Positions 31,056 to 39,725 of a stretch of DNA of 64,000 bases are shown piece after piece. Location of the stretch: NCBI GenBank assembly GCA_934675735.1, contig CAKURR010000001.1, positions 186,001 through 250,000 of the forward strand, read 5' to 3'. The first letter of the stretch is position 1. Each line of letters starts with the position of its first letter. Source of the DNA: an uncultured Clostridia bacterium. Its GTDB lineage: Bacteria > Bacillota > Clostridia > Christensenellales > Aristaeellaceae. The position numbers and the translations under genes were made by a program. The notes beneath the pieces were generated by a model. That model saw only the letters and a list, made by a program, of their open reading frames with translations, made no database searches and was not told the origin of the DNA.

Positions 31056-32234
31056 TTATCCGTTCCCGTCCTTCGGCTTTTTGCCGAAAAGGCCGCCCGT
31101 CATTTCGCTTACGTTCCGCCCGATTTTTTCGCCCATCGCTTTGCCGCCGCCCGTCTGGGCCAACGCAAAGATGAGCACGCCCGCAACCACAGCCACAATC
31201 AAAAACAGCACGCCGCCCGAAACGCCCTTATCATCCTTAGCGGCGGCCTTTTGCTTGTCGGATGTGCCTTTCGCGTTCTTTTCCGCGCTGGCGCTTCCCG
31301 TCTGCGGGCCGTACAGCGTGTTGGAAACAACCTTGGCCATCATCTCCGTCGAGTTGAGCACGCGCTCCTTGCTGATGGTGTGCGTGCCGAACTCGAGCAG
31401 AATGGCGTGCGGCGCGAGGTCTTGATTATACGTGCCTTTGCCGATGAAAATATCCTTCACCAGCCCGGGATATTGCTTATCCGCAACGGCTTTTATCTGT
31501 TTGGCAAATTCGCGGTTGACTGCGCTGTTCTGGTTGGCGCGGCCCACCAGCAGGCGGACGCGCGACGCGTTTTCGCCGTCGATGCTGCACGCATATTCGC
31601 TTTGGTCGGGAATGCCGTCACGGTGGATGTCGATAATCGCATCCGGCCCCTTCTGCAAAAGGCGTTCGGCGGTCTGTCTGCTCCGCCGGTATGCGCCGGA
31701 ATCGTGGGGCAGGTGGGTCGATTCATCCAGAATCACGTCGATGCCCTGCTGCTGCAAGGCGTCGCGGAAATCGCGCGCCACGTCATATATGCCGCCCTGC
31801 CCGTCGATGCTCTGCGTTCCGTCGCTGGGCACATAGCTTTCGTCGCTGTGAGTGACATACATCGCGATGAGCTTTCGCGAATCGTCGGATTTGCCGCTGC
31901 CTGCGGCGGGTACGGCGTTTTCCGCCGCAAAGACGGGCTGCGCTTCGCCAACCTCCAGCCAGGAAACATCCGGCATGGTTTCCTCACCGATTTTTTCGGC
32001 GATGGCGTTGCCGTTCTGCACGGTTGCGATGCGGTAAAGAATATTGTCCGCGCTGATGTATTCGTCGCCTTCGTTGATTTCGCCGCTGATGGAAAACAGA
32101 TACACGCCCGTGTCGTCCACCGCGACATGCAGCGATTCGGTCAAATCATCCGCGGAAGCGATCGGCAGAAACGCGGCATACAGCGCAAGCGCCAGCGTTA
32201 AAGACAGGGTCAGGCGGGAGAGTTTTTCCTTCAT
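31056..32234 (-). CDS. spoIIP: SpoIIP-family sporulation amidase/endopeptidase
   Basis: 392 residues from the ATG at 32234 (AAGGAGG upstream). A signal peptide or N-terminal anchor (1-28, LTLSLTLALALYAAFLP) is followed by a long region and the SpoIIP catalytic domain: AMYVTHSDESYVPSDG, AIIDIHRDGIPDQ, RVRLLVGRANQNSAVN and AILLEFGTHTISKERV. SpoIIP cleaves septal peptidoglycan during engulfment with SpoIID and SpoIIM. Unusually there is also a C-terminal membrane helix (VLFLIVAVVAGVLIFALA, about 345-362) followed by a basic tail. It overlaps the DUF1614 gene by 4 bp. Confidence 0.88.
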   Translation of the reverse strand: MKEKLSRLTLSLTLALALYAAFLPIASADDLTESLHVAVDDTGVYLFSISGEINEGDEYISADNILYRIATVQNGNAIAEKIGEETMPDVSWLEVGEAQPVFAAENAVPAAGSGKSDDSRKLIAMYVTHSDESYVPSDGTQSIDGQGGIYDVARDFRDALQQQGIDVILDESTHLPHDSGAYRRSRQTAERLLQKGPDAIIDIHRDGIPDQSEYACSIDGENASRVRLLVGRANQNSAVNREFAKQIKAVADKQYPGLVKDIFIGKGTYNQDLAPHAILLEFGTHTISKERVLNSTEMMAKVVSNTLYGPQTGSASAEKNAKGTSDKQKAAAKDDKGVSGGVLFLIVAVVAGVLIFALAQTGGGKAMGEKIGRNVSEMTGGLFGKKPKDGNG

Positions 32235-32869
32235 GCGTGCTGACCTCCTTGCAGCGTGCTGCCGTTCGTCCTGCCGCGCGTGATACGCTCCGCGATTTCG
32301 CCCGCCAGCTCGCAGAGCATGACCGCCGTAATGCCCGAAAGCACGACCGCGTCCAGCGCGCCCGCGCCGCCCAGATACAGCACCTGATTGATGCCGCGCG
32401 ACCAGTTGATCACGCCCGTCGCCGCGTCGGCCAGAATCACGCCAAGCACGCCTGCGATAAACGCGCTGCGCCGCGAGCGCCCCATCAGCCACGCGATAAC
32501 GCCGCCGCACAGGCCGTAAAGAATCATCGGGTCAAACGGCATGGTGACGGGGTCGGCGGGGAAGAACAGGCCGATGACATAGATGACCGCCGCCGTCAGC
32601 ACGGAGGCGACCAGACAGCGGATGCGCTCCCTGCCCGTTCCTGCGTGGAAAAACAGATACACGCACACGCCGAAGGGCACGAGCGCACCCCCGATGTTGA
32701 CGGAAACCATGCCCAGACGAAGGTCGGGCAGCCAGCCGCCCACAAAAATCAGCGCCACCAGAAACAGCGCCTGCCTGTCGGTGAGCGCCATGCGGTCCAG
32801 CACGCGCTGCAAAACGCCGAAGAGAATCAGCAGCGCCAGCACCACCAAGAGAATCATGCCCAAAGACAC
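32231..32869 (-). CDS. DUF1614 membrane protein
   Basis: 212 residues, about seven to eight hydrophobic segments and a conserved C-terminal stretch YLGGAGALDAVVLSGITAVM, which matches the DUF1614 family. The function is unknown. GTG start 9 nt after GGAGGG. Its stop overlaps the spoIIP start (ATGA type), so the two proteins are made together, suggesting a role in sporulation or wall remodelling; this is inference from the operon only. Confidence 0.8.
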   Translation of the reverse strand: MSLGMILLVVLALLILFGVLQRVLDRMALTDRQALFLVALIFVGGWLPDLRLGMVSVNIGGALVPFGVCVYLFFHAGTGRERIRCLVASVLTAAVIYVIGLFFPADPVTMPFDPMILYGLCGGVIAWLMGRSRRSAFIAGVLGVILADAATGVINWSRGINQVLYLGGAGALDAVVLSGITAVMLCELAGEIAERITRGRTNGSTLQGGQHA

Positions 32870-32993
32870 GGAGTATCCCTCCTTATACGGTTTTCATGGC
32901 ATCAGGATGCGCCGAAACGGGCGAAAATATGCCGCACGGCGCGGCGGAACATGCGGAAACCTGTGCGGCGGTGTGCAAGTTTCAAACGGGGCA

Positions 32994-33022
32994 TTGCAAA
33001 AAACGGAAAAATCAGGTATAAT
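32994..33022 (+). promoter_or_regulatory. Sigma-A promoter of the topoisomerase pair
   Basis: TTGCAA (32994-32999) and consensus TATAAT (33017-33022), 17-bp spacer, 35 bp before the start codon of the B subunit. Confidence 0.8.
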
Positions 33023-33056
33023 ATAGACTTGTACGATTATAAGGAGGGCTTTATTC

Positions 33057-35024
33057 ATGGCGAAAACCTACTCTGCCAGCATGCTCAAGGTGCTTGAAGG
33101 GCTGGATGCGGTTCGGATGCGTCCGGGTATGTACATCGGCTCCACAGGCTCCCGCGGTCTGCACCACCTGCTTTGGGAAATCGTGGATAACGCGATTGAC
33201 GAGGTGGCCAACGGCTACGCCAGGAGCATCTCCGTTGAGCTGCATAAAGACGGCAGTGCCTCCGTGGAGGACGACGGCCGCGGCGTGCCGGTGGATATTC
33301 ACCCCGAGCTGGGCATTACGGGCGTGGAGGTCATCTATACCAAGCTGCATGCGGGCGGCAAGTTCGACCACCAGAATTACGCGTATTCCGGCGGCCTGCA
33401 CGGCGTGGGCGCGTCGGTCGTCAACGCGCTGAGCAAGTGGCTCGTGGTGGACAGCTGCACCGGCGGCGGCCATTACCGCATGCGGTTCGAAAGCAACTAC
33501 GACCCCGTTGAAAAGAAAATCACCTCCGGCCGAGCAGTCACGCCGCTGGAACGCATCAGCGCGACGCGCAAGCACGGCACGCGCGTGACCTTTCTGCCCG
33601 ACGACACGGTGTTTGAGGAGACGAGGTTCAACGCAGAAACCGTCCGCCGCCATCTGCGCGAGCTGGCCTATCTGAACAAGGGCCTTTCCATCACGTTTGT
33701 GGACGAGCGGGAGAAAGACCCCGAAAAGCAGAAAACCGTTTTTATGTATGAAGGCGGTCTGGCGGACTATGTGCGCTATATCAACCGCGACAAAACGCCG
33801 CTGTATGAAAATGTGCTGATGCTCGAAGGCATGCAGGATGACGTGCGCGTGTGTCTGGCGATTCAGCATACCGATGATTACGCGGAAAACATCTTTTCCT
33901 ATGTCAACAACATTCCCACAGCCGAGGGCGGCACGCATGAGATGGGCTTCAAGGCGGGCTTTACGCGCGCGCTGAACGACTACGCCCGCAAGGTCGGCGC
34001 GCTCAAGGAAAAGGATAACAACCTGATGGGCGAGGATTTCCGCGAGGGCATCACGGCGGTGCTGGCGACCTTCGTACGCAACCCGCAGTTTGAGGGGCAG
34101 ACGAAGGGCAAGCTGGGCAACACGGAGGTTCGTCCGGCGGTGGAAGCCTTTGTCTATGCCCGCATGACGGAATACCTCGAAAACCTCAAAAATCAGGACG
34201 TGGCGCAGTCGATTGTCGAAAAAGCGCTGCGCGCCTGCAAGGTGCGCGAGGCTGCGCGCAAGGCGAAGGAGGTCGCCCGCGCGAAGAATCAGCTGGACGC
34301 CGCGCCGCTGGTGGGCAAGCTTTCCAGCTGCACGGGCAGAAAAGCCGAAGAAAACGAAATGTTTATCGTCGAGGGCGATTCCGCAGGCGGCAGCGCCAAA
34401 CAGGGCCGCGACCGCCGCTTTCAGGCGATTCTGCCGATTCGGGGCAAGCCGCTCAACGTGGAGAAAAAGCGCATCGACCAGGTGCTGGCCAACGAAGAAT
34501 TCCGCTCCATCATCACGGCGCTGGGTACGGGCATCGGCGAGGATTTCGACATCAAGAGCCTGAAATATTATAAAGTCATTATCCTTTCCGATGCGGATCA
34601 GGACGGCGCGCATATCCGCGCCATTCTGCTGACGTTCTTCTACCGCTATATGCGCGAGCTGATTACGGACGGCCATGTGTATATCGGCATGCCGCCGCTG
34701 TACCGCGTCGCCAAAGGCGACAAGATTGTCTACGCGTATGACGACAAGGAGCTGGCTTCCGTCACGGCGAAGGTGGGCAAGGGCTACACCATTCAGCGCT
34801 ATAAGGGTCTGGGCGAAATGGACCCCGCCCAGCTGTGGGAAACGACCATGAACCCTGAAAACCGCCAACTCATGCAGGTGACGCTGGAGGATGTGGCCGA
34901 AGCCGAGCGGCTGGTCACGCTGCTGATGGGCGACAAAGTAGAACCGCGCCGCGACTATATCACGACATACGCCGATTTCAATAAGGTGGATACGTTCCTG
35001 ACACGAGAAGGGAAGGCGAAGTAA
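33057..35024 (+). CDS. parE: Type IIA DNA topoisomerase subunit B (ParE/GyrB)
   Basis: ATPase subunit of DNA gyrase or topoisomerase IV. 655 residues: GHKL ATPase with EIVDNAIDEV near residue 42, DDGRGVPVDIHPE near 75 and GGLHGVGASVVNALS near 112; a transducer domain; and a TOPRIM domain with IVEGDSAGGSAKQGRDRRFQ near 440, DADQDGAHI near 520 and KGYTIQRYKGLGEMD. Strong Shine-Dalgarno AAGGAGG. The pair is not linked to dnaA or recF, which favours topoisomerase IV, but gyrB cannot be excluded. It overlaps the A subunit gene by 1 bp (TAATG). Confidence 0.88.
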   Translation: MAKTYSASMLKVLEGLDAVRMRPGMYIGSTGSRGLHHLLWEIVDNAIDEVANGYARSISVELHKDGSASVEDDGRGVPVDIHPELGITGVEVIYTKLHAGGKFDHQNYAYSGGLHGVGASVVNALSKWLVVDSCTGGGHYRMRFESNYDPVEKKITSGRAVTPLERISATRKHGTRVTFLPDDTVFEETRFNAETVRRHLRELAYLNKGLSITFVDEREKDPEKQKTVFMYEGGLADYVRYINRDKTPLYENVLMLEGMQDDVRVCLAIQHTDDYAENIFSYVNNIPTAEGGTHEMGFKAGFTRALNDYARKVGALKEKDNNLMGEDFREGITAVLATFVRNPQFEGQTKGKLGNTEVRPAVEAFVYARMTEYLENLKNQDVAQSIVEKALRACKVREAARKAKEVARAKNQLDAAPLVGKLSSCTGRKAEENEMFIVEGDSAGGSAKQGRDRRFQAILPIRGKPLNVEKKRIDQVLANEEFRSIITALGTGIGEDFDIKSLKYYKVIILSDADQDGAHIRAILLTFFYRYMRELITDGHVYIGMPPLYRVAKGDKIVYAYDDKELASVTAKVGKGYTIQRYKGLGEMDPAQLWETTMNPENRQLMQVTLEDVAEAERLVTLLMGDKVEPRRDYITTYADFNKVDTFLTREGKAK

Positions 35025-37507
35025 TGGCACGCAAAAAGGAAGGCGGACAGCCGCCGAAGGAGATTGCGCCGCGCCACGAAATTATTCAGCGTCCGATGGA
35101 CGAGGTCATGCACATCTCGATGATTCCGTATGCGGAGCACGTCATTCTGGAACGCGCGCTCCCGCGCGTGGAGGACGGTCTCAAGCCTGTTCAGCGCCGC
35201 ATTCTGTTCACGCTCAACGAACTGGGCGTTACGCCGGATAAGCCGCACAAGAAATGTGCGCGCATCGTCGGCGATTGTTTGGGCAAATACCACCCGCACG
35301 GCGACAGCTCGGTGTACGACGCGATGGTGCGCATGGCGCAGCCGTACAGCATGCGCGCGTTGCTGGTGGACGGACACGGCAATTTCGGCTCGATTGACGG
35401 CGACAGCGCGGCGGCGATGCGTTATACCGAGGCCCGCATGGCGCCGCTTGCGCTGGAAATGCTGCGCGATATCGACAAGGATACCGTGCCGTTCAGCTTT
35501 AACTTTGACGATACGCTCAAAGAGCCGGACATGCTGCCCGCGCGCTATCCGAATCTGCTGGTGAACGGCACATCCGGCATTGCGGTCGGTTTGGCGACGA
35601 ACATCCCGCCGCACAACCTCAGGGAGGCCATCGACGCGGCCATTCTGGTGATGGATAAGCCCGAAGCGACGCTGGATGAAATCATGAACGTTCTGCCCGC
35701 GCCGGATTTCCCGACGGGCGGCAGGCTCATCCGCAACGGCGAAATCCGCAATGCCTACGAGACGGGGCGCGGCAAGCTGACCCTGCGCGCCAAGGTGCAC
35801 ATTGAGGATGGAACGGCGGGGCGCAAGCTGATTGTCATCACCGAGGTGCCGTATCAGGTGCCGAAGGCGGCGATGCTCGAAAAGATTTTGAAGCTCAGCG
35901 AGGAACGCAAGGTTCAGCTCGGCGGCATTTACGATATCCGTGACGAATCCGACCGCATGGGTCTGCGCGCGGTTATCGAGCTCAAGCGCGACGTTGACCC
36001 GATAGCGATTCTCTCGGTGCTCTATAAGTATTCCGATTTGCAGATCACCTTCGGCGTGAACATGGTCGCCATCGCGGAGGGCCGCCCCGTGCAGATGGGC
36101 GTCAAGGCGATGCTTACCTATTATATTGAGCATCAGAAGCGCGTGGTGACCCGCCGCACGAAATACGAGCTGGAACAGGCACGGGCGAGAGAGCATATTC
36201 TCGCGGGTCTGATGGTTGCGGTCAACCATCTGGACGAAGTGATTACGCTGATTCGCAAGAGCAAAAGCCCCAAGGAAGCGAAGGAACAGCTGATTGCGCG
36301 CTTCGGCCTGACAGATATTCAGGCTCAGGCGATTCTGGATATGCGTTTGCAGCGGCTCACGGGGCTTGAAATTGAAGCGCTTCGCAAGGAATACGCCGCG
36401 ATTCTCAAAACCATTGCGCGGCTCGAGGGCATTTTGAAGAGCGAAAAGAAGCTTGACGATGTCATTCGCAAGGAAATGACCGAAATCAGAGACCAATACG
36501 GCGACGACCGCCGCACCGAACTGATTGAGGACGACAGCGCGACGCTGCCGGTGGTGGAAAACAAGCCCGTGGCGGAGGATACGGCCATTCTGCGTCTGCG
36601 GGACGGCCAACTGCGCCGTATGAGCCCGCGCATGGTGGACAAGTATCTGGCTCAGCCCGGCGCAAAGGACGAAGTGGTGGAAACCATTCAGACCGCGACG
36701 GACGAGACGCTGTATTTCTTCACCAACAAGGGCAACTGCTTCATGCTCGACGTCGCCAAGATTCCGGAAACCATGCGCCTGAAGGACAGGGGAAGCCTGC
36801 TGACGGGCCTGATTGCGGGGCTGGCCGACCACGAACACGCCGTGGCGATGGTCTGCGTCAAGTCGGATGAAATGGCGAAAAAGGGCGATTTTCTGTTCAT
36901 CACCAAGAACGGACAGGTCAAGCGCACCGCCGCCGCCGAATACGGCATCCGCCGTGCGCGCTTTGCGGCGATTAACCTCAAGGGCGACGACGAACTGGTC
37001 GGCATGGTGCAGGTTGATCCCGAGGATAAGGACGATATCATTCTCATCACCAAGCTGGGTATGGCGCTGCGGTTTAAGCTGGATACGGTCTCCTGCATGG
37101 GCCGCGCGACGGCTGGCGTCCGCGGCATTGACGTGGGCAAGGGCGACGAAGTGCGCTGGTTTGAAATCCCGAAAGCGGGTGACATGCTGTTTGTCATCAG
37201 CGACCGCGGCTTCGGCAAGCGGATGCTCAGCGACGACGTGGAGCGCCAGGGACGCGCCGGCAAGGGACAGAAGCTTCTGCCGATGAACAAGACCGGCGAG
37301 ACGGGCATGATGCTGGCCGCCTGCCTAAACGTCACGGGCGCAAAGAGCGTCCGCGTGGAGCAAAACCATGGTCATGTGACCACGCTGAACATGGATGAAA
37401 TCGCCGTGGAGCGCCGCTCGAGCAAGGGACAGCTGCTCATCAATGTCTTGCTGGATGACGTGGTGGAATACGCGGCACTGACCGCCGAAACAAGCGACGA
37501 AAAATAA
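35024..37507 (+). CDS. parC: Type IIA DNA topoisomerase subunit A (ParC/GyrA)
   Basis: DNA-cleaving subunit. 827 residues: the winged-helix breakage domain with GDCLGKYHPHGDSSVYDAMV (quinolone-pocket region) near residue 85-105, the catalytic Tyr134 in AAMRYTEARM, the coiled coil (about 370-470) and a six-bladed C-terminal DNA-wrapping domain (about 505-815). The wrapping domain carries only a degenerate form of the GyrA box (RQGRAGKG, coded at about 37244-37267), not a clean QRRGGKG. This supports topoisomerase IV or a relaxed gyrase. Followed by a strong terminator. Confidence 0.88.
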   Translation: MARKKEGGQPPKEIAPRHEIIQRPMDEVMHISMIPYAEHVILERALPRVEDGLKPVQRRILFTLNELGVTPDKPHKKCARIVGDCLGKYHPHGDSSVYDAMVRMAQPYSMRALLVDGHGNFGSIDGDSAAAMRYTEARMAPLALEMLRDIDKDTVPFSFNFDDTLKEPDMLPARYPNLLVNGTSGIAVGLATNIPPHNLREAIDAAILVMDKPEATLDEIMNVLPAPDFPTGGRLIRNGEIRNAYETGRGKLTLRAKVHIEDGTAGRKLIVITEVPYQVPKAAMLEKILKLSEERKVQLGGIYDIRDESDRMGLRAVIELKRDVDPIAILSVLYKYSDLQITFGVNMVAIAEGRPVQMGVKAMLTYYIEHQKRVVTRRTKYELEQARAREHILAGLMVAVNHLDEVITLIRKSKSPKEAKEQLIARFGLTDIQAQAILDMRLQRLTGLEIEALRKEYAAILKTIARLEGILKSEKKLDDVIRKEMTEIRDQYGDDRRTELIEDDSATLPVVENKPVAEDTAILRLRDGQLRRMSPRMVDKYLAQPGAKDEVVETIQTATDETLYFFTNKGNCFMLDVAKIPETMRLKDRGSLLTGLIAGLADHEHAVAMVCVKSDEMAKKGDFLFITKNGQVKRTAAAEYGIRRARFAAINLKGDDELVGMVQVDPEDKDDIILITKLGMALRFKLDTVSCMGRATAGVRGIDVGKGDEVRWFEIPKAGDMLFVISDRGFGKRMLSDDVERQGRAGKGQKLLPMNKTGETGMMLAACLNVTGAKSVRVEQNHGHVTTLNMDEIAVERRSSKGQLLINVLLDDVVEYAALTAETSDEK

Positions 37508-37518
37508 ACAGGAATCAG

Positions 37519-37554
37519 GGCTGCTTCTTCCGAAAGAAAAAAGCAGCCTTTTTT
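37519..37554 (+). terminator. Terminator after the topoisomerase pair
   Basis: GGCTGCTT (37519-37526) pairs with AAGCAGCC (37541-37548), followed by TTTTTT. Confidence 0.9.
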
Positions 37555-37774
37555 GCCCGAAAAACGGGATAATGTGCCTGCGCGGCGCACGAAGAGAACC
37601 GAATCGGACGGATATATCCCGATTTGCGCAGCCAAATAAGGCAGAAATGTGAAATCTTTCATTTCAGGAAAAAATAGGGAAGAAACGGACGGGCTTTTCC
37701 GTCTAATGAGTGTAGTTCTAAAAGCGAAGTCCTTCACATATAAACTTGCAAGGTCATAAGTGGAGGCGATGCGG

Positions 37775-38596
37775 ATGAACAAAAAGCGCCTCGGTTCGCT
37801 TTCCGTGAGGCATTGGGCGATGCTGTTTGCGCTGGCGGTTTTGACAGCCGCTTATGCGACCCTGAGCGACAGCCCCAGCCTGATGGCGGCGGCGACGACG
37901 CGCGAACTGCCGGTGTATAATGTGGATACAAAGGAAAAGGTGCTTTCCATCAGCTTTGATGCCGCATGGGGAAACGCAAATACGGAGGGAATTCTGGATA
38001 TTCTGGATGATTACGGAGTCAAGACGAATTTCTTTCTCGTCGGTTTCTGGGCGGAAAAGTATCCCGAACTGGTTGCCGAGCTTGAGGCAAGAGGCCACGA
38101 GGTCGGCAACCATTCCGCAACGCATCCGCATATGTCCAAACTCTCTGGCGCGCAGATTCGCGAGGAGTTGAGGCGATGCAGCGATCTGGTGCAGTCCGTC
38201 ACGGGCAAGCCGACGACGCTTTTCAGGCCGCCGTATGGCGAATACAACGACGAAGTGGTGCGCATTAGCCGCGAGGAAGGCTATGAATGCGTGCAGTGGA
38301 ATGTGGATTCGCTCGACTGGAAGAACATCAGCGCCGAAGATATGGTCAGGCGGTGCACGAAAAACGTGAACCCCGGCGATATCGTGCTCTTCCACAATGA
38401 TTCCAAGTATATCCTGCAAGCGCTGCCGCAGATTCTGGAATATTATCGGCAGGCGGGTTACAGGGTCATACCGATTTCCCAGCTGCTGCTCGAGGGCGAA
38501 ACATGGATTGACCATGCGGGCACGCAGCATTTGGCAACACCGGCACCGTCGGCGGCGCAGCAAACAAGCATTGAATCAAGAAAGATTGAGCAATAA
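37775..38596 (+). CDS. pdaB: PdaB-like sporulation polysaccharide deacetylase
   Basis: 273 residues; ATG at 37775 preceded by GGAGG 8 nt upstream. N-terminal membrane anchor or signal (about 14-32), then a NodB-homology domain: VLSISFDAAWGNANTEGILD near residue 55, NHSATHPHMSKLS near 112, LFRPPYGEYNDEV near 150 and DIVLFHNDS near 205. The Asp-Asp pair of classical NodB enzymes is FDAAW here, as in PdaB. PdaB is needed to keep spores dormant in B. subtilis. The upstream 200 bp hold no clear sigma-A promoter, which fits expression from a sporulation sigma factor, but no such promoter can be assigned with confidence. Confidence 0.87.
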   Translation: MNKKRLGSLSVRHWAMLFALAVLTAAYATLSDSPSLMAAATTRELPVYNVDTKEKVLSISFDAAWGNANTEGILDILDDYGVKTNFFLVGFWAEKYPELVAELEARGHEVGNHSATHPHMSKLSGAQIREELRRCSDLVQSVTGKPTTLFRPPYGEYNDEVVRISREEGYECVQWNVDSLDWKNISAEDMVRRCTKNVNPGDIVLFHNDSKYILQALPQILEYYRQAGYRVIPISQLLLEGETWIDHAGTQHLATPAPSAAQQTSIESRKIEQ

Positions 38597-38608
38597 GGAG
38601 GACGTACA

Positions 38609-39289
38609 ATGGAAAACGTCATTAACACACTGCATTTGAGCGGTAAGGTTGTGGGCACGCCCGTGGTGGGGCACGAAGCGTTCGGCGAAAAGTTTTATTA
38701 TCTGACGCTGGGCGTGCCGCGGCTGTCCGGCGCGCAGGATTTGCTGCCGGTCACGCTTTCCGAGCGGCTGCTGGACGGCGCGATGCTTTCCGACGGCGAC
38801 GCGCTGGCCATCGACGGACAGGTGCGCTCCTACAACAAAATCATCGAAGGCGCGGGGCGGCTGCTGATTACGGCGTTCGCCCAGAAGATTGTGGAAAACG
38901 ATGAGCACGAAAATCCCAACCAGATTCAGCTGACGGGCACGCTCTGCAAAGCGCCGGCGTATCGCACGACGCCGTTCGGCCGCGAAATCGCCGACATGAT
39001 GCTGGCTGTCAATCGGGCATACGGCAAGAGCGACTATATCCCGTGCATCACATGGGGGCGCAGCGCACGCTTTGCTGCCAAACTGGATATCGGCGATAAG
39101 ATTACGCTGACGGGCCGCCTGCAATCGCGTGCGTATCAGAAGCAGATGCCGGACGGCAGCGTGATTGAAAAGACGGCGTATGAGGTTTCCGTCGGCCATC
39201 TGGAATTGATTGACGGCATGCACGGCGCGGATATGGCACAGCCCCACGCGGCGCAGACCTTCCACGCGGATATGGCACAGCCGCAGTAA
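38609..39289 (+). CDS. Double OB-fold SSB-family protein
   Basis: 226 residues containing two single-stranded-DNA-binding type OB folds in tandem: the first at about 8-95 (LHLSGKVVGTPVVGHEAFG) and the second at about 103-205 (IQLTGTLCKAPAYRTTPFG, FAAKLDIGDKITLTGRLQSR). The second fold matches the Ssb core (RTTPFGREIADMMLAVNR, YIPCITWGRSA). It lacks the acidic C-terminal tip DDDIPF of replicative SSB, ending instead in a repeat HADMAQPQ. It may be a dedicated recombination or repair SSB. Followed by a terminator; probably read from its own weak promoter or from pdaB, 12 bp upstream. Confidence 0.8.
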   Translation: MENVINTLHLSGKVVGTPVVGHEAFGEKFYYLTLGVPRLSGAQDLLPVTLSERLLDGAMLSDGDALAIDGQVRSYNKIIEGAGRLLITAFAQKIVENDEHENPNQIQLTGTLCKAPAYRTTPFGREIADMMLAVNRAYGKSDYIPCITWGRSARFAAKLDIGDKITLTGRLQSRAYQKQMPDGSVIEKTAYEVSVGHLELIDGMHGADMAQPHAAQTFHADMAQPQ

Positions 39290-39311
39290 GCGCTTAAACA
39301 AAACCGAGAAG

Positions 39312-39346
39312 AAAAGCGGTGAAACGGGTTTTCGCCGCTTTTTTTT
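39312..39346 (+). terminator. Terminator after the SSB-like gene
   Basis: AAAAGCGGTGAAA pairs with TTTTCGCCGCTTTT (one G-T pair), followed by more T. Confidence 0.85.
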
Positions 39347-39358
39347 GCGCGCCGTTTG

Positions 39359-39367
39359 TGCTATAAT
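39359..39367 (+). promoter_or_regulatory. Extended -10 promoter for yerC-pcrA-ligA
   Basis: TGC-TATAAT: consensus -10 at 39362-39367 with the TGN extension. No good -35 is seen, which the extended element can offset. Confidence 0.55.
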
Positions 39368-39410
39368 GGGAAAAAGATGATCGAACTGACCCCACGAGGA
39401 GGACGGCTGC

Positions 39411-39725
39411 ATGCAGGATAACATCATCAACGACCAGATTGCGGATTTGGCCCGCGCGATGCTGGCGCTGGAAAACAAGGACGAAGCGTATCGCTTTTTT
39501 GAAGATATTTTTACCATTCACGAATTGCAGGCTGTCGCCCAGCGGCTGGCCGTTGCGCGCCTTTTGCAGAAAAAGGTCACTTATCAGGAGATTGCAGAGC
39601 GCACCGGCGCGAGCACCGCGACCATCAGCCGTGTGAACCGCTGCCTGACCTACGGAGCGGGCGGCTATCAGCTGATTCTGGGCAAAACCAAGTTCGGCGA
39701 CGAAACAAGCGAGGAAAATCCATGA
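39411..39725 (+). CDS. yerC: YerC/YecD family TrpR-related regulator
   Basis: 104 residues with a helix-turn-helix of the Trp-repressor class: LQAVAQRLAVARLLQKKVTY followed by EIAERTGASTATISRVNRCL. Family members occur beside pcrA in many Firmicutes. The controlled genes are unknown. The stop codon overlaps the pcrA ATG (ATGA), so this regulator is expressed with the helicase and ligase. Strong GAGGAGG ribosome site. Confidence 0.88.
   Translation: MQDNIINDQIADLARAMLALENKDEAYRFFEDIFTIHELQAVAQRLAVARLLQKKVTYQEIAERTGASTATISRVNRCLTYGAGGYQLILGKTKFGDETSEENP

Noticed and set aside
33051..36838. Two long minus-strand open frames opposite the topoisomerase genes
   Set aside because: Shadow frames of highly conserved + strand genes; no independent starts or protein-like motifs.
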